DNA of 40,649 bases, taken from NCBI RefSeq assembly GCF_014639535.1, contig NZ_BMGA01000012.1, positions 384 to 41,032 on the forward strand, given 5' to 3'. Position 1 is the first letter of the stretch; every line of letters starts with the position of its first letter. The stretch comes from Flavobacterium palustre (GTDB lineage: Bacteria > Bacteroidota > Bacteroidia > Flavobacteriales > Flavobacteriaceae). Positions 1 to 7,888 of the stretch are shown in pieces. The translations under genes and the position numbers were made by a program. The notes beneath the pieces are model-generated. The model was not told where the DNA came from, made no database searches, and saw only the letters and a program-made list of their open reading frames with translations.

Positions 1-1036
1 TATCGCCGTATGTTTTACTCGCTGGATTGGCATTGTAGGTTAAGACAGCTGGATTCACCGTTAATGTAGCACCACCATCACTATTCACACTACCACAAGA
101 ATTAGTAACAACACAACGGTATTTATTACCACTCATTGAAACCGTAGGTTTTGTAAGAATCAAAGTAGCTGTAGTGGCTCCAGAATATACTCCTCCATTA
201 GCTATATTATTAAAATCTCCTAATCCTCCTACTTGTTCCTGCCATTGATAAGTTAATGAAGCTGTGCCACTGGCAGCAACCGAAAACGTTGCATTCTCTC
301 CGTAAGTCAAATTTTGATTTAAAGGTTGTATACTATTAATTGTAGGAGACGAACATGAAATATAAATCCCTTTAACCGCATTACTACCTGTATAATTCCC
401 ACTAACAATAAAGTTTTGATTGTAATTATTAGTGTTGGTTCCATCCCAAATATATAAATTTAAATTATCAGGCAAGAAATTCCAAGAAATAGGAGTTCCG
501 TTAAGAGCAGCTATAGTTACTGTATTTTGAGATTTAAAACTTAATATTTCCGTTTTTTCTAATGCTCCTGAAGGTGAAGCTGGTGTGTAAGTTACTTCGA
601 CTAATAAATCAATGTTGTTTGGTACTTCGGAAGAACCAAATGCAACATTTCCATCCGTAAAAAACACCTCATAAGTAAATCCCGACTCCTGACCTAAAGC
701 ACCCAATAATAAATCAGCACCTAATTCACAATCATTCACATACCAGGAAGCAGTAAAATTTCCATTTTCATCAGCAATAGTTGTCCATGATTCGTGTGGT
801 GGTGGCGTTACAGGACCGCAATCAACATCAGGATTCGTGAGATTAGCTACTTCAAGTAGTACTGTTTCGCCTGGTTGCCAACCGGAACCAGTTATATAAA
901 CTGTTTCGCCTGGAGCATAATCCAAATCGGCCTGATCAAGCATCACTATTTGTCCAAAAGAGGTATTGGTAAACAGTAAATTAGCAATTAAAAAAACAAA
1001 GGCAAAAAATCTGGAGCGGAGTAGAATTGTTTTCAT
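1..1036 (-). CDS. Secreted Ig-like/MBG-domain surface protein, N-terminal part (C-terminus outside window)
   Basis: An open frame starts at the ATG complementary to 1034-1036 and runs off the left edge without a stop, giving 345 visible residues. Residues 1-29 look like a Sec signal peptide: a basic n-region (MKTILLRSR), a hydrophobic core, then TSFGQ. Residues 40-62 hold a beta-sandwich-like stretch with a repeated PGE (APGETVYITGSGWQPGE). Residues about 240-327 resemble an immunoglobulin-like domain, with YQW near 263-265 and YRCVV near 306-310 followed by a second Cys. The last visible residues, KTYGD, are the usual opening of an MBG repeat, a domain found in tandem in large Bacteroidota adhesin-like proteins. 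I infer a much longer cell-surface or secreted protein, possibly ending in a type IX secretion CTD, but that part is not visible. Ligand and role are unknown. Confidence 0.85.
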   Translation of the reverse strand, partial: MKTILLRSRFFAFVFLIANLLFTNTSFGQIVMLDQADLDYAPGETVYITGSGWQPGETVLLEVANLTNPDVDCGPVTPPPHESWTTIADENGNFTASWYVNDCELGADLLLGALGQESGFTYEVFFTDGNVAFGSSEVPNNIDLLVEVTYTPASPSGALEKTEILSFKSQNTVTIAALNGTPISWNFLPDNLNLYIWDGTNTNNYNQNFIVSGNYTGSNAVKGIYISCSSPTINSIQPLNQNLTYGENATFSVAASGTASLTYQWQEQVGGLGDFNNIANGGVYSGATTATLILTKPTVSMSGNKYRCVVTNSCGSVNSDGGATLTVNPAVLTYNANPASKTYGD

Positions 1037-1141
1037 ACGCAATGGATTTAAATAAATAATGTATGATGAGTTAAACTAATTGAAATCCTTAAAAGAAGTA
1101 TGTAAAAACAACATGGTTTTTAGCTGATTTTCAATCAATTC

Positions 1142-1166
1142 ATTACTAATTTATAGAATTAGTAAT
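1142..1166. repeat. 10-bp perfect inverted repeat
   Basis: Arms 1142-1151 (attactaatt) and 1157-1166 (aattagtaat) flank a 5-nt loop, downstream of the minus-strand kinase and upstream of the minus-strand surface-protein gene. The stem is entirely AT-rich apart from one C/G pair and has no adjacent T-run. It could be a weak terminator or a protein-binding site for the surface-protein promoter. I see nothing else recognisable in 1037-1253. Confidence 0.35.
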
Positions 1167-1253
1167 ACACTATTTTATATTTCCGATGAAAGCAATAAAA
1201 AAAACTACAAACTACATATTTATCTGTTTTTAAGTTATTTATAAAGAATGTTT

Positions 1254-2297
1254 CTAAAAAACAATTGTAAAAACAGCTCCTTTATTGACACCTTCACTAC
1301 CGGAAAGGAGAGCTCCTCCATTTCTCTCTATAATTTGTCGGCATAAATAAAGACCTATTCCTGTTGAAGATTCGTCTGAAGTCCCGGGACGGCTCATTTT
1401 AGTAAATTTGGCAAAGATTTTTTCATTATCCTTACTGTCAAAGCCAACGCCCTGGTCTTTAATTCTTATAACTGTTTTTTCTTTATCATTAAAAACATCT
1501 ATTTGTATTTTTGAATCTGAAAAAGAAAACTTAATCGCATTGTGAAGTAAATTAAAAATAACTCTTGTGAGCAATTCCGAATCAATTTTTAAATCAATCC
1601 TTTCAATCCCAATATTCCTAATCAATTCGATTTTTTTAACCGCCATAGACTGTCTTAGCTGGAGAGTTATTCCATCAATCATACTTTTCAAATTGATTTC
1701 TTTTACTTCAACAGCCGTTTGCAACATCTCATCCTGTTCTTTGAGCATTTTAATAAATTTTTCAATGTATCGAAACTGCTCATCTGACGACTGACAAATC
1801 ATTTGAGCTAACTCTTTTACTCCATTGGACGGATTGGCTTCGATAATCATGGTTGCCAATGATTTTGGATTTCCGGCAAAAGTCCTTAAATCATGCGAAA
1901 GCAAATAAATCAAGTTTTGTTTTTCGGTAATAAATTTTTCACTTTCGATGATAGAATCCTGAATATTAAACAGTAACAAACCTACCTCATCTGAAAATTC
2001 CAACGGCAACTCTGTTATGGTACGCTTCCTTTTATAATCATTCAGTGCTTTGGAAGCCAATTCCAGAGGCTGAATCAGTTTTTTTAATAAAAACAAAGTA
2101 ACCACTGTTGCTAACAAGGTCATTACTAATGAGAAAAGCAATAAATTGGTACTTGAAAAATGATCTTTTGAATACAGTACAAAAAACAAAATTCCTATTA
2201 AAGGAATATGTATTCCGATGAAAGCAACAAAAAGAAATTTAAAGGCATAATTTTTTCTAAGAAAACCTATTGAAGATAATTTTTTGTAAAATTCCAT
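1254..2297 (-). CDS. Membrane-bound sensor histidine kinase (orphan)
   Basis: This 347-residue protein has two hydrophobic segments (about 18-42 and 51-71) separated by only a short loop, so it has almost no periplasmic sensing domain. A HAMP-like linker (about 72-125) follows. The H-box is SHDLRT with the phospho-acceptor at H135. The ATPase domain shows the N-box (FNLLHNAIKF), G1 (DQGVGFD), an F-box (KIFAKF) and G2 (STGIGLYL). All catalytic elements are intact. It should autophosphorylate on His and pass the phosphate to a response regulator, but no receiver-domain gene is next to it. The neighbours are a surface protein downstream on the same strand and a divergent hydrolase. The short loop suggests that it senses a signal within or near the membrane; that is inference. 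Confidence 0.9.
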   Translation of the reverse strand: MEFYKKLSSIGFLRKNYAFKFLFVAFIGIHIPLIGILFFVLYSKDHFSSTNLLLFSLVMTLLATVVTLFLLKKLIQPLELASKALNDYKRKRTITELPLEFSDEVGLLLFNIQDSIIESEKFITEKQNLIYLLSHDLRTFAGNPKSLATMIIEANPSNGVKELAQMICQSSDEQFRYIEKFIKMLKEQDEMLQTAVEVKEINLKSMIDGITLQLRQSMAVKKIELIRNIGIERIDLKIDSELLTRVIFNLLHNAIKFSFSDSKIQIDVFNDKEKTVIRIKDQGVGFDSKDNEKIFAKFTKMSRPGTSDESSTGIGLYLCRQIIERNGGALLSGSEGVNKGAVFTIVF

Positions 2298-2322
2298 ACA
2301 TTTTAGATTATTTGGGACAAAC

Positions 2323-2330
2323 CAAATGTA
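2323..2330 (-). promoter_or_regulatory. -7 box TACATTTG for the histidine kinase
   Basis: On the minus strand this reads TACATTTG, an exact match to the Bacteroidota sigma-A -7 consensus TAnnTTTG, 25 nt upstream of the kinase ATG. I see no clear -33 TTTG at the usual 19-21 nt spacing. Confidence 0.5.
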
Positions 2331-2409
2331 CGAAAAAACTATATTTTATTTATATACTAAAGATTATTTTTCTAAGAAAAATCAGAAATATTAACTTAAA
2401 AAATTTCCT

Positions 2410-2417
2410 TAGCTTTG
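2410..2417 (+). promoter_or_regulatory. -7 box TAGCTTTG for the SGNH hydrolase/AKR pair
   Basis: This is an exact TAnnTTTG match 39 nt upstream of the ATG at 2457. It would drive the hydrolase and, given the 10-nt gap, the reductase behind it. The -33 element is not obvious. Confidence 0.5.
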
Positions 2418-2456
2418 TTTTCTAACCCACAGCAAATCTAAATCCACAATATTGCA

Positions 2457-3083
2457 ATGCAAGACTGGCCTTATTTAGCAAAATACCAACAAGAAAATGC
2501 AATGCTGGCACTTCCTGTATCCGGCGAAAACCGGGTAGTATTTTTAGGCGATTCGATAACAGAATTTTGGAGTAGAGAACTGCCTGTTTTTTTCGAAAAC
2601 AAATCCTATATTAATCGGGGAATCAGCGGACAAACCACGCCCCAAATGCTATTGCGTTTTAGAGCCGACGTTATTGCTCTGTTTCCAAAGATAGTAGTTA
2701 TTCTGGCCGGCGGAAATGATATTGCCGGAAATACCGGAACTGCAACTACCAAAATGATTACCGATAATATTTTTTCAATGGCAGAACTGGCCAAAGTACA
2801 TCACATCAAAGTGATTCTTTGTTCGGTATTACCAGCTAATTTTTTTTATTGGAATCCAAAAGAAAAACCTGCTGAACGCATTATTGAATTAAATAGAATT
2901 TTAAAAAACTATGCGCTTTTAAATGAAATTCCCTTTGTAGATTACCATTCGGCAATGGCTGATGAACAGCAAGGACTAAAATTAGAACTTTCAGAAGATC
3001 GCGTACATCCCAATACAGCCGGTTACCAAATCATGAGTCCGCTAATTGAGAAAGCAATCCAACAAACATTAAACAATCTATAA
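2457..3083 (+). CDS. SGNH/GDSL-family hydrolase (lysophospholipase/acetylhydrolase type)
   Basis: This 208-residue protein contains all four SGNH blocks: GDSIT with the nucleophile S33, GISGQTT with G58, GGND with N87, and DRVH with D181 and H184. The order and spacing fit a complete single-domain GDSL-like esterase of the platelet-activating-factor acetylhydrolase/lysophospholipase-like branch. There is no signal peptide, so it probably acts in the cytoplasm on an ester or acetyl group of a lipid or sugar; the substrate cannot be told from sequence. It lies 10 nt upstream of an aldo/keto reductase on the same strand, consistent with co-transcription. The two ORFs do not obviously belong to one named pathway. 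Confidence 0.9.
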   Translation: MQDWPYLAKYQQENAMLALPVSGENRVVFLGDSITEFWSRELPVFFENKSYINRGISGQTTPQMLLRFRADVIALFPKIVVILAGGNDIAGNTGTATTKMITDNIFSMAELAKVHHIKVILCSVLPANFFYWNPKEKPAERIIELNRILKNYALLNEIPFVDYHSAMADEQQGLKLELSEDRVHPNTAGYQIMSPLIEKAIQQTLNNL

Positions 3084-3093
3084 AACATACAAA

Positions 3094-4080
3094 ATGAACT
3101 ATCGTAAACTGGGAAAAACAAACTTTGAAATATCCGAAATTGCCCTTGGCACCTGGCAGGTTGGCGGAAAATGGGGTTCACCTTTTAATGATAAAACTGC
3201 CGATGAACTTTTAAATACTGCCATAGACAAAGGCATCAATTTTATTGATACTGCCGATGTTTATGAAAATGGTTTGAGCGAAAAAGCCGTAGGTCGATTG
3301 ATTCGCTCGCGTTCTGAACGCATTTATGTGGCGACCAAATGCGGTCGTCATATCAATCCGCATGTTAACGAAGGCTACCAACCTCAAGTATTGCAAAAAT
3401 ATGTAGAAGACAGTTTGCAGAGATTAGGTGTGGAAACACTGGATTTGATTCAATTACACTGCCCTCCTACTGCGGTTTTTTATCGTCCTGAGATTTTTGA
3501 GCTTTTTGACAAATTAAAGAAAGAAGGAAAAATTCAAAATCTGGGAGTAAGTGTCGAAAAAGTAGAAGAAGGACTCAAAGCAATGGAATTTGAAAATGTC
3601 ACTTCGATTCAGATTATTTTTAATCTTTTCAGACAACGCCCGTCAGAACTACTTTTTGAACAAGCAAAGAAAAAAGACGTAGGAATCATTGCCCGTGTTC
3701 CATTAGCCAGCGGATTACTGACCGGAAAATTCTCCGAAAAATCTATTTTTGACAGTAAAGACCATCGTTTTTTTAACCGCGAAGGCGCTGCTTTTGATAA
3801 AGGCGAAACCTTTTCCGGAATTAATTACGAATTGGGTTTATTAGCCGTAAACGAACTAAAAAAATTATTCCCTGAAGTCGAAAATCTGGCTCCTATAGCC
3901 TTACAATGGATTTTAAGTTTTAACGAAGTAAGCTGTATTATTCCGGGAGCTTCAACCGAAAATCATGTAGTATCTAATCTTTCTACGTTAGATTTACCGG
4001 CATTAACTCCTGAAAAAATTGCTGCAATGAATGAAATTTACAATCATTACATCAAAAAAGAAGTACATAATTTGTGGTAG
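3094..4080 (+). CDS. Aldo/keto reductase
   Basis: This 328-residue TIM-barrel oxidoreductase carries the AKR catalytic tetrad: D52 and Y57 in IDTADVYENG, K82 in VATKCG, and H122 in LIQLHCPP. The phosphate-binding region for NADPH sits near the C-terminus (IIPGASTENHV), as in the family. It should reduce aldehydes or ketones using NADPH in the cytoplasm; the natural substrate is not predictable. It starts 10 nt after the SGNH hydrolase stop and ends at a strong hairpin shared with the convergent LysR gene. Length and ends are normal for the family. Confidence 0.92.
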   Translation: MNYRKLGKTNFEISEIALGTWQVGGKWGSPFNDKTADELLNTAIDKGINFIDTADVYENGLSEKAVGRLIRSRSERIYVATKCGRHINPHVNEGYQPQVLQKYVEDSLQRLGVETLDLIQLHCPPTAVFYRPEIFELFDKLKKEGKIQNLGVSVEKVEEGLKAMEFENVTSIQIIFNLFRQRPSELLFEQAKKKDVGIIARVPLASGLLTGKFSEKSIFDSKDHRFFNREGAAFDKGETFSGINYELGLLAVNELKKLFPEVENLAPIALQWILSFNEVSCIIPGASTENHVVSNLSTLDLPALTPEKIAAMNEIYNHYIKKEVHNLW

Positions 4081-4085
4081 TAAAA

Positions 4086-4126
4086 AAATTCAACACAGAT
4101 AATTTAAAGTTATCTGTGTTGAATTT
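4086..4126. terminator. Bidirectional terminator between AKR and LysR genes
   Basis: A perfect stem of 17 pairs (14 bp core, arms 4089-4102 and 4110-4123, extended by A/T pairs) encloses a 7-nt loop. An A-run lies on the left and a T-run on the right, so it works on both strands. Its right end overlaps the LysR stop codon by two bases. Confidence 0.85.
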
Positions 4127-5021
4127 ACAACATCACCTTTTTAAACAAATCTTTGATTAAATCCAGTTCTTTTTCATAAGCCGTATTTTTTCTGTTGGCA
4201 AAATAAAGTGTATTTATTAGTTTTTTATGCCCTTCCCAAAGCACTTTTACGGCGCCGCTTTCAATCTCTTTTTGACATAAAAAATCAGGAATAACAGCAA
4301 ATCCATTAGCATTACTTAAACAACGTACAATAGAATTAATATTCGGGACAATATAATTGGGTCTGAAATCAGGAAAATTGCTAAAATTCAATTGCCAAAA
4401 ACGAAAAAGATGTTCCATATCTCCCGTGGTACCATACCATTTTTGGGCTTTCAGATAATGTTCCGCCTCCGCATATTTTTTTTGTTTTACTAATTGTTGC
4501 AATTCAGAATCATCCACTTTACTGCCTCCCACTAAAACAATACTTTCCGATGAAAAAGCTTCGTAAGCAATATTGGAAGAGTTTCCTTTTTGTGGCGAAA
4601 TAATCAAATCCAGAATTCCTTTATCTAAATTTTCAAGCATTTCCGGATATTCACCAAAACGAATAATCACATTAAACGGTAAAGTCGAAATGTATTGTTC
4701 CAAGGTAATTTGAAACGTTTCAAAACACATCCCAATACTAATGGTAGGAGTATGCTTTTCGGTGCTTCGCTGAAAATTTTTCTCGGCATCTTCCAAAATT
4801 TTCAAGCCTTCAGCAATAGCATTATACAATATCTTTCCTCTTTCGGTCGGAATCATTTTGCGCCCGGTACGGTCAAAAAGTTTATAACCCACATAACTTT
4901 CTAACGAACTCAAGTGCAGGCTCACTCCCGGCTGGGAAATAAACAAAGCATCTGCCGCACTGGTGAGTGTTCCTGTTTTATAAATAGCTTTAAAAGTGCG
5001 ATACCATTCCAGATTAACCAT
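4125..5021 (-). CDS. LysR-family transcriptional regulator
   Basis: This 298-residue protein has the LysR winged HTH at residues 1-60: TGTLTSAADALFISQPGVS is the helix-turn-helix and LFDRTGRKMIPTERG the wing. The periplasmic-binding-like effector domain fills about residues 90-295. It is transcribed divergently from an MdaB-like quinone reductase with about 100 nt between the start codons, the classic arrangement for a LysR protein controlling its neighbour. The intergenic region holds two ATAC-GTAT palindromes 30 bp apart, one on its own -7 box. I infer autoregulation and control of the reductase, perhaps by a quinone or electrophile; the ligand is unknown. Confidence 0.92.
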   Translation of the reverse strand: MVNLEWYRTFKAIYKTGTLTSAADALFISQPGVSLHLSSLESYVGYKLFDRTGRKMIPTERGKILYNAIAEGLKILEDAEKNFQRSTEKHTPTISIGMCFETFQITLEQYISTLPFNVIIRFGEYPEMLENLDKGILDLIISPQKGNSSNIAYEAFSSESIVLVGGSKVDDSELQQLVKQKKYAEAEHYLKAQKWYGTTGDMEHLFRFWQLNFSNFPDFRPNYIVPNINSIVRCLSNANGFAVIPDFLCQKEIESGAVKVLWEGHKKLINTLYFANRKNTAYEKELDLIKDLFKKVML

Positions 5022-5041
5022 AACTAACTATTAAAATTATA

Positions 5042-5082
5042 ATACAAATGTATAAATTATATTATTTTAATAATACAAGTAT
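5042..5082. promoter_or_regulatory. Paired ATAC-GTAT palindromes, candidate LysR operator
   Basis: ATACAAATGTAT (5042-5053) and ATACAAGTAT (5073-5082) share ATAC/GTAT arms, and their centres are exactly 30 bp apart, about three helical turns. The first covers the lysR -7 box and the second lies just upstream of the reductase -7 box. Position and phasing fit an activator/repressor pair of LysR sites. Assignment to this LysR is inference. Confidence 0.5.
5045..5052 (-). promoter_or_regulatory. -7 box TACATTTG for the LysR gene
   Basis: This is an exact TAnnTTTG match on minus, 23 nt upstream of the LysR ATG. It lies inside the left palindrome, so binding there would block lysR transcription. 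Confidence 0.5.
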
Positions 5083-5088
5083 CTGTTA

Positions 5089-5096
5089 TAACTTTG
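5089..5096 (+). promoter_or_regulatory. -7 box TAACTTTG for the MdaB-like reductase
   Basis: This is an exact TAnnTTTG match 25 nt upstream of the ATG at 5122, and 6 nt after the right palindrome. The lack of a good -33 box is consistent with activator dependence. Confidence 0.5.
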
Positions 5097-5121
5097 TAAC
5101 AACAAAAAAAGAAAACAACTT

Positions 5122-5733
5122 ATGAAAAAGATACTTATCATTAATGCGGGACAAAATTTCGGCCATTCAGGCGGATTATTCAACAACACCATTACCGAAA
5201 CAACTCAGAAATTCTTTGGTCAGTCTAACGATGTTATTGTGCAAACCACAACCATCGAAAATGGTTATTCTGCTGAAGAAGAAGTCAGCAAATTTGCCTG
5301 GGCCGATGTCATTATCTACCACACACCAGTTTGGTGGTTTCAAATACCGCACAATTTTAAAAAATACATTGACGAAGTGTTTACTGCTGGACACAACAAA
5401 GGAATTTACCGCAGTGACGGCAGAAAAGCCGACAACCCGGAAATCAATTACGGAACCGGAGGATTGATGCAGGGTAAAAAATACATGCTCACTACTACCT
5501 GGAATGCGCCGGCAACCGCTTTTACACTTCCGGGAGAATTTTTCGATCAAAAATCAGTTGACGAAGGTGCTTTCTTTGGATTTCACAGAATGAACGCTTT
5601 TACCGGAATGACTCCGCTAAAAAGTTATCATTTTCATGATGTAGAAAAAAATGCCAATATTGAAAAAGACATGAAAGCTTACAATGAGCATTTAGAAGAA
5701 ACATTCGCTGATTGTCTGGTTGCTTTAAACTAA
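5122..5733 (+). CDS. NAD(P)H-dependent oxidoreductase, MdaB-like (flavodoxin fold)
   Basis: This 203-residue protein has the flavodoxin-like fold of the MdaB/NQO family. It opens with a beta-strand and phosphate-binding loop (ILIINAGQNFGHSGG). The WADVIIYHTPVWWF segment (about residues 60-73) and the following IPHNFKKYIDEVFTAGH segment match the flavin-contact region of MdaB. The expected reaction is two-electron reduction of quinones with NADPH and bound FAD, protecting against quinone and oxidative stress. The divergent LysR gene and its palindromes suggest inducible expression. A strong hairpin terminator closes the transcript. Length is normal for the family; other NAD(P)H flavin reductases of the same fold are the main alternative. 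Confidence 0.88.
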   Translation: MKKILIINAGQNFGHSGGLFNNTITETTQKFFGQSNDVIVQTTTIENGYSAEEEVSKFAWADVIIYHTPVWWFQIPHNFKKYIDEVFTAGHNKGIYRSDGRKADNPEINYGTGGLMQGKKYMLTTTWNAPATAFTLPGEFFDQKSVDEGAFFGFHRMNAFTGMTPLKSYHFHDVEKNANIEKDMKAYNEHLEETFADCLVALN

Positions 5734-5744
5734 AAAACAAAATC

Positions 5745-5787
5745 CGTCCTGATTCCCGATAGCTATCGGAATTGGGACGTTTTTTTT
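5745..5787 (+). terminator. Terminator built on a CCGATAGCTATCGG palindrome
   Basis: Arms starting CGTCC (5745) and ending GGGACG (5779) pair through a central 14-bp palindrome ccgatagctatcgg (5756-5769) with a bulged C and two GU pairs, followed by eight T residues. It ends the MdaB-like gene. From memory this palindrome core recurs in flavobacterial genomes; that is not checked here. Confidence 0.85.
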
Positions 5788-5792
5788 AAAAC

Positions 5793-6242
5793 CTATTTTT
5801 TTATCTCATCAAAAACAAATTGCGGATTGGAATAATCAATCGGATCTCCTTTTAAAAACGAAGGAATTCCCATGTAAACCGAAATCACACCTTTGCCCAT
5901 AAGTAATTGATTATTTCGTTTCAGCAAAGCAATAGGATAACGTTTCAAAACTCCGCCACCATAAGGATGGTAATAAAAACTTCCTTTAATAGTATCACCA
6001 ACAATAATTCCTCTTACTTCACCCGAATCTTTGCTGACTCCTCCATATCGAATTTCGTACTGACCAAAAAACCGATTGTCCTCCAATTTTATAAAATTAA
6101 GAAGTGCTGTATCCTTGCCCTTTATTGCCCGATAATGGAATTGTTTTCCTTCTTTATTCGCATCGGCACAACCCAAAACCAGAACGACAAAGAGAACACA
6201 AAAACCTACTACACTTTTACTTTTTTCTAATACTAAATTCAT
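5793..6242 (-). CDS. Small lipoprotein of unknown function
   Basis: I place the start at 6242, not at the upstream ATG of 6320. Residues MNLVLEKSKSVVG then lead a hydrophobic core ending in the lipobox LVLGC, a normal lipoprotein signal peptide. A -7 box lies 20 nt upstream of this ATG, so the 26 extra residues of the longer frame would precede transcription. The mature protein (about 125 residues) has a beta-rich pattern with IRYGG and YYHPYGGG, and no known catalytic motif. It is probably anchored in the outer or inner membrane facing the periplasm. It is convergent with the reductase and divergent from a beta-lactamase-fold gene. I do not recognise the family. Confidence 0.78.
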   Translation of the reverse strand: MNLVLEKSKSVVGFCVLFVVLVLGCADANKEGKQFHYRAIKGKDTALLNFIKLEDNRFFGQYEIRYGGVSKDSGEVRGIIVGDTIKGSFYYHPYGGGVLKRYPIALLKRNNQLLMGKGVISVYMGIPSFLKGDPIDYSNPQFVFDEIKK

Positions 6243-6262
6243 TCTTTTTATTGCTTTAGGAG

Positions 6263-6270
6263 CAAAGATA
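6263..6270 (-). promoter_or_regulatory. -7 box TATCTTTG, supports the short lipoprotein start
   Basis: This is an exact TAnnTTTG match on minus, 20 nt upstream of the ATG at 6242. It decides between the two possible starts, because the upstream ATG (6320) would lie before the transcript start. Confidence 0.55.
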
Positions 6271-6345
6271 AAATTTCTATTTTTAGACATAACGTTCATT
6301 TTATTATCATTAAAGCTCATTTATCATCTTAAATTATTCTTTTAC

Positions 6346-6353
6346 TATATTTG
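6346..6353 (+). promoter_or_regulatory. -7 box TATATTTG for the beta-lactamase-fold hydrolase
   Basis: This is an exact TAnnTTTG match 60 nt upstream of the ATG at 6414. No clear -33 box is seen. Confidence 0.4.
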
Positions 6354-6413
6354 AAATTAAAAATGATCTTTTTCTAAACCAATTTTTACAACAAAACCAA
6401 CTAAGCAGAAATA

Positions 6414-7736
6414 ATGAATAAAATAATTGTCTTTCTATTTCTAAGCTCCATTTTTGGTTTTTCTTCTTACGGACAAAAAATAAATAAGGAAAAAATAGAC
6501 CAATTTCTTGATATCCTTGCTTCACAAAACTTAGCAATGGGTAGTCTAAGCATTTCTCAAAATGGAAAAATAGAGTATCAAAAAGCTATTGGCTACTCTT
6601 CTATAGATGCTGACAAAAAAACTGCCGCGACTATTGCAACACAATACCGAATTGGTTCCACTACAAAAATGTTTACAGCAGTCCTGATTTTTCAATTAGT
6701 CGAAGAAGGCAAAATCAAATTGGACCAAAAATTAAGTGATTTTTACCCAAACCTTCCCAATGCAAATAAAATTACTATCGCTGATATGCTTTACCACCAA
6801 AGTGGTTTGCATGACTACACTAAAGACACTAATTATTCTGATTGGATGGATAAATCCAAGACTCCTAACGAACTTCTAGAGATTATAAAAGAAAAAGGCA
6901 GTGATTTTGAACCCGGAACAAAAAACGATTATTCCAATAGTAACTATCTTTTATTGGGTTATATCATCGAAAGAAGCTTCAAAATGCCTTATGCTAATGT
7001 GGTTGAGAAAAGAATTACTTCCAAACTCAAACTAAAAGACACTTATTATGAAAGCATTTCAAACTTAAAAAACGACAGTGTCAGTTCTTATAAATATTTC
7101 GAAAACAAATGGAATCCCGTTTCCAAAACCAATTTGGATACCCACGGAGGAGCCGGCGCGCTTATCTCAACACCAACAGATATGATTCGGTTTATTGATG
7201 CTTTATTTTCTAATAAATTGGTCCATAAATCCAGCTTATCTAAAATGAAAACCATCATTAATGAATACGGTATGGGACTATTTTCAAATAAATATGGTAG
7301 CGAAAACAGTTTTGGGCACAACGGAAGAGTCGAAGAATTTTACACAGCGGTATGGCATTTTCCAAAACAAAAACTGTCATTGGTCTATTGCACTAACGGA
7401 ATCGCTTATCCAAGAGTCGATTTGATTGAAGGGATTCTGAAAATTTGTTTCAACCAGCCTTTTACAATTCCTTCTTCTGAAAACAGCAATTTAAAAACAG
7501 AAGATCTGGACAAATACCTTGGTCAATATTCTTCCGGTCAAATAGTCGTAAATTGTACCAAAAACAATACTAAATTATTGATTGAATCAAAAGGTAAAAC
7601 ATTTGAAGTTGAAACCATTGCTGATAATTATTTCGGGAATAAAGACTTAGGCTATTTTTTTGAATTCAATCCCGAAAAAAGAACACTGCAAATTAAAGAA
7701 ACTGACAATATATATTTACTAAAAAAAGGGAATTAA
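6414..7736 (+). CDS. Serine hydrolase, class C beta-lactamase-like fold
   Basis: This 440-residue protein has a signal peptide (residues 1-20, cut near SSYGQ), so it is exported. The beta-lactamase/PBP-like catalytic elements are in order: S82-T-T-K85 (SxxK), Y173-S-N175 (YxN) and H302-N-G304 (the HxG counterpart of KTG). This places it with the family of D-aminopeptidases, esterases and PBP4*-like enzymes rather than with resistance enzymes. After about residue 350 there is an extra domain that may be a lipocalin-like C-terminal extension. The substrate is unknown; a peptide or ester in the periplasm is likely. It stands alone, with its own promoter and no close partner. Confidence 0.9.
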   Translation: MNKIIVFLFLSSIFGFSSYGQKINKEKIDQFLDILASQNLAMGSLSISQNGKIEYQKAIGYSSIDADKKTAATIATQYRIGSTTKMFTAVLIFQLVEEGKIKLDQKLSDFYPNLPNANKITIADMLYHQSGLHDYTKDTNYSDWMDKSKTPNELLEIIKEKGSDFEPGTKNDYSNSNYLLLGYIIERSFKMPYANVVEKRITSKLKLKDTYYESISNLKNDSVSSYKYFENKWNPVSKTNLDTHGGAGALISTPTDMIRFIDALFSNKLVHKSSLSKMKTIINEYGMGLFSNKYGSENSFGHNGRVEEFYTAVWHFPKQKLSLVYCTNGIAYPRVDLIEGILKICFNQPFTIPSSENSNLKTEDLDKYLGQYSSGQIVVNCTKNNTKLLIESKGKTFEVETIADNYFGNKDLGYFFEFNPEKRTLQIKETDNIYLLKKGN

Positions 7737-7888
7737 CCCCACCCCCACTCAGATACAACATCACAAAAATTACAAGGAATTACAATACCTGCTTGCAAAA
7801 TTGAAATTGACATAATTGTATTTACCACAAAAATCAACACTTTTCAAAAATATTTGCCAATTTGAATTCATAAAAGACAACAAACACT

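Noticed and set aside
6414-7736. Antibiotic-resistance beta-lactamase
   Set aside because: The motifs SxxK, YSN and HNG fit the wide serine-hydrolase family. There is no KTG and no close match to known resistance enzymes, so resistance is not supported.
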